Shown here piece by piece: positions 6,440 through 13,050 of a stretch of DNA of 15,308 nt. The stretch spans positions 1-15,308 of the forward strand of contig JBDTMH010000097.1 of the NCBI GenBank assembly GCA_039934375.1, in the 5' to 3' direction. This stretch comes from CAISIP01 sp039934375 (lineage in GTDB: Bacteria > Pseudomonadota > Gammaproteobacteria > Burkholderiales > Burkholderiaceae_C). Below the pieces are notes generated by a model. The model had not been told where the DNA came from. It made no database searches and worked only from the letters and a program-made list of their open reading frames with translations. The first letter of the stretch is position 1; the number at the start of each line of letters is the position of its first letter. The translations under genes and the position numbers were made by a program.

Positions 6440-7312
6440 TCAAGCCACATCGTGCCCCAGTGAGAATGCTCTGGGCTGGTACCCGAAATCGGCGTGTGCG
6501 GGGCCATTGTCGGCGACCAGGTCCTGGTACATCCGATCGACCATTTCCATACGGACGAATCCGGCCCCGGGAATTCGCCTGGCGACCCAGATCAGCATGC
6601 GGTACATCAACAATGGAATGGGAACCACCATTGGCCGACCGCCCACAGCCTCGGAAACGCGCCGCACCAGATCCGGGAACGGTAGTGTCTCGCCGCCGCC
6701 GAGGTCATAGGCTCGGGCGAAAGTGCGCGGGTTGTCGAGTGCTGCAGCGCAAGCCGACGCAAGGTCATCCACGTGCACCGGCTGACGCAAACCGTTGGCT
6801 CCCCTGGGAAGCGGGAAAAAACCGAAGCGGAGCACCATGGTCCGGATGAAGGCAACGTTCAGATCGGCATTCGCACCATAGACCATCGTTGGCCGAAACA
6901 AGGTCCAGGCCATTCCGGCAGCCTCGCACTGGCTGACGAACAGTCTCTCGGCTTGCTCTTGCTGGGCAGAAAAATTGCGCTCGATGGCCGAAGTAGAACC
7001 GTGCTTGGAATACCTCCCCGTGGAGCCAAAGGCGATGACCCGCCGGGCACCCAGACTTCGGGCCATCCGCATCACGACCGCGATGGTCGGCAATGGCGCC
7101 AGCGTGATCACCGCATCCGCGGCACCGAGTGCAGGGTCGAAGCAGCCAAGACGCGCGTCGAAAACATGGACCAAGGGCGCGCCCGTCGCGGACCGACCGC
7201 GACCGACGCGATGGGCGTCAATGCCCTGGGCCATCAACCGGGCCACCAAGGCAGACCCGATCTGACTGGAAGCGCCTACGACCGCAACCCGTGTGAACCG
7301 GGTTGCGGTCAC
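6440..7312 (-). CDS. Atypical SDR / NAD-dependent epimerase-dehydratase family protein
   Basis: The 290-residue protein has the extended-SDR fold typical of sugar-nucleotide epimerases and reductases: an N-terminal Rossmann motif VAVVGASSQIGSALVARL (residues 9-26), GARRVIAFGSTGRY, LFRPTMVYG, and RQPVHVDDLASA (176-187). Two core elements depart from the family. The glycine motif reads GxxSxxG rather than GxxGxxG. Where YxxxK is expected, before AERL, the sequence is FSAQQ: Phe114 replaces Tyr and Gln118 replaces Lys. The codons (ttt, caa) are plain in the DNA. By position it would be the 4-ketoreductase partner of the 4,6-dehydratase, like WbpV or WreQ, but these changes make a classical reductase mechanism doubtful. 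It could be an atypical SDR with another role. The start is GTG 7310-7312, overlapping the TGA of the upstream glycosyltransferase (GTGA), with GGAG 9 nt upstream. Confidence 0.82.
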   Translation of the reverse strand: MTATRFTRVAVVGASSQIGSALVARLMAQGIDAHRVGRGRSATGAPLVHVFDARLGCFDPALGAADAVITLAPLPTIAVVMRMARSLGARRVIAFGSTGRYSKHGSTSAIERNFSAQQEQAERLFVSQCEAAGMAWTLFRPTMVYGANADLNVAFIRTMVLRFGFFPLPRGANGLRQPVHVDDLASACAAALDNPRTFARAYDLGGGETLPFPDLVRRVSEAVGGRPMVVPIPLLMYRMLIWVARRIPGAGFVRMEMVDRMYQDLVADNGPAHADFGYQPRAFSLGHDVA

Positions 7313-8571
7313 GACGAAGGGCTCCGTTCACCACCGGACTTGCTGTCATCAACCACCTCCATCAGCACCGCCTCCATCTGCCGGCGCATCTTGACAGCCG
7401 AAAACCGGGCCTGTACGTAGGCCAGACCGCTGGCCCCCATGGCTGCAGCGCGCTCAGCATCATCGACCAGTTCGATGACAAGCCGGCCGAGATGCGCATC
7501 GTCGTCCGGTTCAAAGGCCATGCCTGCGCCAGAGTCCTCGACGATTCGCTGCGCCTCGCCGCGAATGCCGCACAGCACGGCTTTGCCACAGGCCATGTAA
7601 TCGATCAATTTGGTGGGGATCGCCCCATCGAACAAGGGGATGTCTTGCAACGTGGCGAGGCAGACGTCGGCGGCATTGATGTAATGCCGGGCTTCGTGCT
7701 TGGGCACCGGCGGCAGAACCAGCACGTTCGATAAACCCTCGCTCGACACCTGCTGTTCGGTGATCTGGCGCTTGATGCCGTCGCCAACCAACACAAATAG
7801 CAGATCGCGCCGTTCGCGCAGACGGTAGGCCAGCCGCAGGATGACCGGAATGTTGTTGGCCTGGCCAATGGCCCCGAAATACATCACGACCTTCTTGTCT
7901 TGCCAACCATGTTTGTCGCGAATGGATGCGCCTCCCGTGACATCAGGGTAGAGGCGGTCGAAATCCACGCCGCAGGTGACGAGTTCAATCTTGCCTGCAT
8001 CCCAGCCGCGCGCGCAGATATCTGCCCGGATGCCCTCGGTCAAGGCGACGATCCTGGCTGACTGGTCGTAGAGCAGGCGTTCCATCCAGGCCATGATGGC
8101 GATAAGTTGCCGATTCTTGAGGATGCCCATCTGCACCGCCGACGCGGGCCACAGGTCGCGAACCTCCAGCACCAGCGGAATGCGCCGGACCTTGCAAACC
8201 AGCCAGGCAGTGAACATGGGAAAGATCGGTGGTGACGACGCCAGCACCACATCCGGCTTGTCGATGGCTAATAGGCCAAGCGGGCACGAAAGGAAGAAAG
8301 ACATGAAATTGAGCAGACGGCCGACATGACTGCGACGTGCTTCGGAGAAGGTATAGGTGCGCACCACCATGACCGGCCCGTCGCGTTCGCGTCGCACGAT
8401 GCGCCGGTACCAGGGCCGCGTGGGCATGTCGCGCCGCATATACCCGGTTTCCCCGGACACCACCGTGACTTCGTGGCCCCGCTCTGCCAGGAACTGGGTC
8501 AGCTCGTAGACCAGCGAATGCCCGGGCGCCCCGTGGCTCTGGTAATACTGGTAAACCACGGCCACCTTCAT
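7309..8571 (-). CDS. Glycosyltransferase family 4, WbuB-like
   Basis: The 420-residue GT-B protein should add a sugar from a nucleotide donor to the growing lipid-linked repeat unit in the cytoplasm. The N-terminal domain begins MKVAVVYQYYQSHGAPGHSL and has ELTQFLAERGHEVTVVSGE. It also contains the segment VLASSPPIFPMFTAWLVCK and LEVRDLWPASAVQMGIL (135-151), which is characteristic of WbuB/WcaI-type transferases (WbuB of E. coli O26 is an L-FucNAc transferase). The C-terminal donor domain shows VVMYFGAIGQANN, FVLVGDG and PTKLIDYMACGKAVL (319-333); the usual Glu before the tyrosine of this motif is Asp324. ATG 8569-8571 overlaps the stop of the preceding glycosyltransferase (ATGA), and the stop overlaps the SDR start. 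An acceptor or donor cannot be assigned from sequence alone. The last 12 residues are polar and poorly conserved. Confidence 0.9.
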   Translation of the reverse strand: MKVAVVYQYYQSHGAPGHSLVYELTQFLAERGHEVTVVSGETGYMRRDMPTRPWYRRIVRRERDGPVMVVRTYTFSEARRSHVGRLLNFMSFFLSCPLGLLAIDKPDVVLASSPPIFPMFTAWLVCKVRRIPLVLEVRDLWPASAVQMGILKNRQLIAIMAWMERLLYDQSARIVALTEGIRADICARGWDAGKIELVTCGVDFDRLYPDVTGGASIRDKHGWQDKKVVMYFGAIGQANNIPVILRLAYRLRERRDLLFVLVGDGIKRQITEQQVSSEGLSNVLVLPPVPKHEARHYINAADVCLATLQDIPLFDGAIPTKLIDYMACGKAVLCGIRGEAQRIVEDSGAGMAFEPDDDAHLGRLVIELVDDAERAAAMGASGLAYVQARFSAVKMRRQMEAVLMEVVDDSKSGGERSPSS

Positions 8572-9806
8572 CGCAATGCCCGGTAGATTTCCACTAGTTT
8601 GGCTTCTTCCTGTACCCAGGAAACGCGCTGGCGCACAAGCTGAAGGCGACGTTTCCAGACGCCAAACCGATGCAGATCACCAAAGAAGTCATCAATCAGC
8701 ACTGCCAATTTTTCGGCTGTGGCCATCTCGCCAACGAGGCCGATATTCTCTCCGACGACCAGTTTGCGGATCTCCGGGAGATCACTGGCCAAGACGGGAA
8801 TGCCAGCGGCGATGAATTCGAACAGTTTGTTCGGTGTGCAGAAGTAGTTGTTCAGGCAGGTGGCTTGGTAAGGGATCACACCGGCATCGGCGGCTACCGT
8901 CCAGTTCAGCAATTCGCTTTGAGGTACCGCAGCATGAAAAAAGACTCGGCGCGGGGCTTGTGCCTCGGCACGCCTCTGGAGCCGCTTGAGTAAAAGTCCG
9001 TCGCCGAGGATCACCAGCACCACGGACGGGTCACGCACCAGGGCCATGGCCTCTACCAACACTTCCAGGTTCCTGCCGGCCGACAAACCACCCTGCATCA
9101 GCAGCACCTTGCTGGACGCCGGCAGTGCAAGCGCGTGGTGAAACGCCCGGGTGCCAGGAGCTCGCTGTGTGGGGCGCTCGGCATTCATCACCACATGGAC
9201 ACCGCGAATGCCGTAGCGTTGCTCCAGTTCGGTCGCAATCGATTGATTGACGGTGATAACGACATCGCACGCGCTGATGTGGCGGGCTTCAATCTCGGCC
9301 CAGCGCCGCTTCTCGCGGTTCGGGAATTCCTGTTCACAGTAAAGTTCATGGCTGTCGTAGACGAGCCTGGCACCGCATCTCGCCGCCAGTTTTCTGGCAA
9401 CCGGCAACATGGGCAGGTCATTCGCCACCACCACGGCTGGCGTGAATCGGGACACCGTCCCATCGAAAAGGTGTGCATAGAAGGACTCCTGGTCTACCAG
9501 GTAGCGCCACGCCAGCCGCTTCAGCCAGCGCATCAAAACACCGTTCATGGGTACGTGACCGCGGACCCATCGGTAGGCATTCAACACCAGGTTTTCGCGC
9601 TTGGCCTCGCCAGCACCCGACCCGACGCGAACCACGCGCGGATCTTCCGGCACCGGGGCATCGAGCGGCATCGCGACAATGATGACCGCCCAACCATCCG
9701 CTTCGAGGCTGTCGGCCTGCAGCAGAATGCGCCGATCGATTTGCCGGTCTGGCGTCAGCATCAGGACTGTATCGGGCGTCGCAACGATCGGCGGCTTCAC
9801 TTCCAC
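8568..9806 (-). CDS. Glycosyltransferase family 4
   Basis: The 412-residue GT-B glycosyltransferase is different from its neighbour. The N-terminal acceptor domain has VLMLTPDRQIDRRIL (14-28), then VVVANDLPMLPVARKLAARC (125-144) and RLVYDSHELYCEQEF (147-161), a pattern common in GT4 enzymes of polysaccharide clusters. The donor domain has LLMQGGLSAGRNLEVLVEAM (235-254), VLVILGDG, and TPNKLFEFIAAGIPVLASDL (324-343) with Glu330 in the sugar-nucleotide site. The start is uncertain: GTG 9804-9806 overlaps the upstream gene's stop by 10 bp but has no clear ribosome site. GTG 9798-9800 is the next choice, and ATG 9759-9761 would cut into the first strand. It is probably translated by coupling to the gene before it. 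Donor and acceptor are unknown. Confidence 0.88.
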   Translation of the reverse strand: MEVKPPIVATPDTVLMLTPDRQIDRRILLQADSLEADGWAVIIVAMPLDAPVPEDPRVVRVGSGAGEAKRENLVLNAYRWVRGHVPMNGVLMRWLKRLAWRYLVDQESFYAHLFDGTVSRFTPAVVVANDLPMLPVARKLAARCGARLVYDSHELYCEQEFPNREKRRWAEIEARHISACDVVITVNQSIATELEQRYGIRGVHVVMNAERPTQRAPGTRAFHHALALPASSKVLLMQGGLSAGRNLEVLVEAMALVRDPSVVLVILGDGLLLKRLQRRAEAQAPRRVFFHAAVPQSELLNWTVAADAGVIPYQATCLNNYFCTPNKLFEFIAAGIPVLASDLPEIRKLVVGENIGLVGEMATAEKLAVLIDDFFGDLHRFGVWKRRLQLVRQRVSWVQEEAKLVEIYRALR

Positions 9807-11110
9807 GATCGAGCGGCACGCAACACAGACAAAAGGGAATCCTTCAACAAGATCAAGTGGTCGGACTTGTTGATGATTCGCGCCAACCTTCTCTTGATGG
9901 CCTGTCGCTTCCAGTGGATTCGGAAAGCCGGTGCCATTTTTCTGTCATACCGATTGGCTGCGGTGACAAACGCATCGCAGCTGCTCACCACCGCTTTCCT
10001 TGACTTCATGTCGCCGATCAGGTCGATGCACTGACTGGCATGAAATGACGCCCGCAATTCGGCAAAATCAAGCAGAGCAGATCGACAATCCTTGATCAAT
10101 CGGGCTACCAACGCTTTGTCCTGCATCGCCTCGTGCGCCACTGCAAAATCACTGGCGTCACTTCGGATCGGGATGTAATGTTCCCAAGGACGGATGATCT
10201 TGCTGTATTCGCCTTCGACCAGTAGCTGACCGCTTTCAAGCAGGCCGGCCTCGAGCACTCTGGGCGAAATGGCAGTAAACGAATACTTTCCATCCTGTCC
10301 ACTGAAGCAGTGTTGTTCCACCTCCGCAAAATCGGCCAGTGGGTGGCTCGCCAAATACACCTTGACCGAGCGCTGAATATCGCCAAACGGGTCGAGCATA
10401 CTGCTTCCACTATTGGCACCCAAAGTGAATTTCGAGTTGTTGATCATGTCCAACCACGCCTGCCCAAGCAGTGTGCCGCCATCGCCCACCACAATGTCTG
10501 TCGCAAGCCCCGCTTCCCGCGCCCGCTGCGCGATCAGAATCCCGACCGACCATTTGGTCTCGCCCAAGCGCCCAAAATAGGGGGGCAGTTTTCGTGCGCG
10601 ATATCCGATATCGATCGGCCGATCACTGAAGGCACGACGGGGTATGTCAATCAATCTTTCGTCGATATAGCCCGTGTACGCATGCCGGATCTCGCCACGC
10701 AGGCCATACTTGGGATAGATAACCTCCAGATGCTGAGTCAATACTGAAAATACGACATCCACGTTCCAGTCGCACATCCAGTCGTCGAGAATGCCACTGC
10801 AATCGTACTCATCCTGCGGAAACGCAAGCTTGACGGCACCAGACTCCTTGACGAACATGTAATCGTTGCGCATGCGCGCGAAAGCCTCGCTGCCTGCCCA
10901 GCGCATACACAAAAAGGTGACGTCGAGGATGATCGCGTCATACGAAGCGTCATGAACAAACTCTGGCAATGGCAACTCGGCGTCATGGTAAATATAGTTG
11001 TGCTGCGGAAAATATTCTTTCAGCACGAACACATGACGACGCAGGAATATCGGGCTCAACTCAGGGTCGCCGAGTCGATGCAAGACCAATATATTGAGCC
11101 TGTCCATCAT
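9797..11110 (-). CDS. CgeB/DUF3880-like putative glycosyltransferase, uncharacterised
   Basis: I do not recognise a named family with certainty. From the double ATG at 11108-11110 the protein has 437 residues (MMDRLNILVLHRLGDPELSP). An open frame extends 56 codons further upstream, but that part overlaps the AsnB gene in another frame and reads as Cys/Pro/Arg-rich shadow sequence. The N-terminal half has a Rossmann-like beginning (LNILVLHRL, YDAIILDVTFLCMRW) and KLAFPQDEYD. The C-terminal half has IDIGYRARKLPPYFGRLGET, GDGGTLLGQAWLDMI and LGANSGSSMLD. It then shows a stretch from residue 281 (ISPRVLEAGLLESGQLLVEG) to WEHYIPIRSDASDF, resembling the end of CgeB/DUF3880 glycosyltransferases, where a Glu after SPRxxE would face the donor. 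The tail is basic (KRQAIKRRLARIINK). No signal peptide or membrane helix is seen. Base composition is lower in G+C than argB. A glycosyltransferase role is inferred from this likeness and from the neighbours. Confidence 0.72.
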   Translation of the reverse strand: MMDRLNILVLHRLGDPELSPIFLRRHVFVLKEYFPQHNYIYHDAELPLPEFVHDASYDAIILDVTFLCMRWAGSEAFARMRNDYMFVKESGAVKLAFPQDEYDCSGILDDWMCDWNVDVVFSVLTQHLEVIYPKYGLRGEIRHAYTGYIDERLIDIPRRAFSDRPIDIGYRARKLPPYFGRLGETKWSVGILIAQRAREAGLATDIVVGDGGTLLGQAWLDMINNSKFTLGANSGSSMLDPFGDIQRSVKVYLASHPLADFAEVEQHCFSGQDGKYSFTAISPRVLEAGLLESGQLLVEGEYSKIIRPWEHYIPIRSDASDFAVAHEAMQDKALVARLIKDCRSALLDFAELRASFHASQCIDLIGDMKSRKAVVSSCDAFVTAANRYDRKMAPAFRIHWKRQAIKRRLARIINKSDHLILLKDSLLSVLRAARSWK

Positions 11111-11123
11111 TGGCCGGACCCGT

Positions 11124-13016
11124 TCAGTCCACAAACTGTTGGTGCCACAACTCCAGGCCCAGCAGCGCCCACAGGTTGCGCCCATAGGCGCTCTGGGAAT
11201 CCAGCACGGCGTCGATGGACAAGCCATTGCCAAGGTACGGCCGGGTGCGGGCTTTCTGCGAGCCAAGAATGTCGCCAATCATGTCACGCGCCGGGCCGCC
11301 GCGCTTGAGCCAGAGGTTCAGCGGCACCGGGAAACCCATCTTGTCCTTGCGTTCGCGGATCGCCGCAGGCAGGTTGCTGGCAAACACCGTCTTGAGCAGG
11401 CGCTTGAGTTCACCGTTACGAAACTTGATGTCGGCGGGTATCGTGGCGGCGAACTCGACCAGCGGATGGTCAAGCAAAGGCACCCGGGCCTCCACACCAT
11501 GCGCCATGCTCATGCGGTCCTCGACTTGCAGCAAGGCCGGCAGCAATGTCTTGAAATCGAAATGCGTCATCGCGTCAAAGTACGACTCCTTGCCGACGTT
11601 GCTGCCCCAGAAAATTTCCTTGAATTCCTCGAACGTCGTGCCGTGATCAATCACGTCCGGCGCAAGAATTCCGCCAAACGTATTGGCACGGTTGACCAGT
11701 CGCCAATAGCGCTCATCGCGTTCGCCGAACAGACCACTGGCCCAGAATTCGCGCAGCATCGGTTTGTACTGGCGCAGCGTTTCGAGGTTCGGAATGATCG
11801 ATTCGTAGGTCACGACGAAGTTGCCGTTGTGCAGCGATCCCTCTATTGCACCCTTGATGCACTGCTCGAAGTAGGCGACCAGATAGCGCGCATATCCACC
11901 GAAGATCTCATCTCCACCCTGACCTCCGAGGACCACCTTGATGTGCCGGCCCACGTCCCTGGACACCATGTATTGCGGGAATGAGCCAGGTCCGGCAGTG
12001 GGTTGATCCAGGTGCCAGATGACCTTGGCAATGTGATCCACGAAATCCTGCTCTCCGATGTCTGCCACATGCAACTGCATGTTGCGCTCGTCGGCGAGCG
12101 CTTGCGCATAGCGCGACTCATCGAACGCCGGACCATCCAGGAATCTACCGTTGAACGCCTTGAACGGACCGTCCGGCCGCAGATCACGTGCCAGTGCGGC
12201 CAGCAGGCTTGAGTCCACGCCACCACTGACATAACTTCCGACCTCGACGTCCGCACGCAGATGAACTCGCACCGAGTCGGTCAGGAGTTCACGCAGACGC
12301 TCGGTGAACCACTGCTCGGTATGGTCGTAGTCGACCACGTAATGAACTTCCCAATAGCGACGGGGCTTGGGCGTCTGTCCCGGAGCAACCAACGCCAGGT
12401 GCGCTGCGGGCATTTGCCAGACCCCGTTCATCAGGGTCTTCTCGCCAAGACAGAACTGGAACGTGAAGTAGTCCGACAGCGCCGCCCCGTTGACCTGGCG
12501 CTGATCCAGGAATGGCAACAGGCCTTTGACCTCAGACGCGAAATAGAGGCCCGACGCAGTCTTGACCCAATACAGAGGCTTGATGCCAAAACGATCCCGC
12601 GCCAGGAACAGTTGCTGCTCAACGGAATCCCAGATGGCGAAGGCAAACATTCCGCGCAAACGATTCACACAATCGGCACCCCAGCGCTGGAATGCGCGCA
12701 ACACCACTTCGGTATCGGACTGCGTGTGGAATGGCTCTCCACCCAATTCAGCTCGCAGCTCAATGTAGTTATAGATTTCGCCGTTGTATACGATGGAATA
12801 GCGACCATCGATGCTGTGCATGGGCTGCGCACCGGTTTCCAGGTCGATGATCGCCAGCCGCACGTGACCTAGACCGACTTGCCCATTGGACGAAACCCAC
12901 TTCCCGATTCCATCGGGTCCGCGGTGGCGAATTCGCTCCAAACCCACGTCAAGCTCGGTAGACGAGACTCCCGCGGATCGCGGTGTATCCGAAACAAATC
13001 CAAAAATGCCACACAC
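11124..13016 (-). CDS. asnB: Asparagine synthase-type glutamine amidotransferase (second copy)
   Basis: The 630-residue protein has the two-domain AsnB plan: a class II glutaminase that frees ammonia from glutamine, and an ATP-using synthetase that adenylates a carboxylate and amidates it. I start at GTG 13014-13016 so that Cys2 (VCGIFGF) becomes the N-terminal nucleophile; AGGAAGAG lies 6 nt upstream. An open frame continues to 13100 but would bury the Cys and overlap the upstream gene. Glutaminase residues are in RHRGPDG (30-36), YNGEIYNY (77-84) and SDTEV (100-104). The synthetase has SGGVDSSLLAALA (264-276) and GGQGGDEIFGGY (364-375). All catalytic motifs look intact. In a glycan cluster its likely job is amidating a uronic-acid sugar, as proposed for WbpS, rather than supplying asparagine. 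The 3' end stops 13 bp before the CgeB-like gene. Confidence 0.92.
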   Translation of the reverse strand: MCGIFGFVSDTPRSAGVSSTELDVGLERIRHRGPDGIGKWVSSNGQVGLGHVRLAIIDLETGAQPMHSIDGRYSIVYNGEIYNYIELRAELGGEPFHTQSDTEVVLRAFQRWGADCVNRLRGMFAFAIWDSVEQQLFLARDRFGIKPLYWVKTASGLYFASEVKGLLPFLDQRQVNGAALSDYFTFQFCLGEKTLMNGVWQMPAAHLALVAPGQTPKPRRYWEVHYVVDYDHTEQWFTERLRELLTDSVRVHLRADVEVGSYVSGGVDSSLLAALARDLRPDGPFKAFNGRFLDGPAFDESRYAQALADERNMQLHVADIGEQDFVDHIAKVIWHLDQPTAGPGSFPQYMVSRDVGRHIKVVLGGQGGDEIFGGYARYLVAYFEQCIKGAIEGSLHNGNFVVTYESIIPNLETLRQYKPMLREFWASGLFGERDERYWRLVNRANTFGGILAPDVIDHGTTFEEFKEIFWGSNVGKESYFDAMTHFDFKTLLPALLQVEDRMSMAHGVEARVPLLDHPLVEFAATIPADIKFRNGELKRLLKTVFASNLPAAIRERKDKMGFPVPLNLWLKRGGPARDMIGDILGSQKARTRPYLGNGLSIDAVLDSQSAYGRNLWALLGLELWHQQFVD

Positions 13017-13022
13017 GTCGAT

Positions 13023-13030
13023 CTCTTCCT
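13023..13030 (-). promoter_or_regulatory. Ribosome binding site for the AsnB GTG start
   Basis: AGGAAGAG on the - strand ends 6 nt before GTG 13014-13016. It decides the start that leaves Cys at position 2, which glutaminase chemistry requires. Confidence 0.55.
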
Positions 13031-13050
13031 TGTCTTGCTCTGGCTTGCGC

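Noticed and set aside
11111..11278. 56-codon N-terminal extension of the CgeB-like protein
   Set aside because: Overlaps the second AsnB gene, is Cys/Pro/Arg-rich, and the fold starts cleanly at the double ATG 11105-11110.
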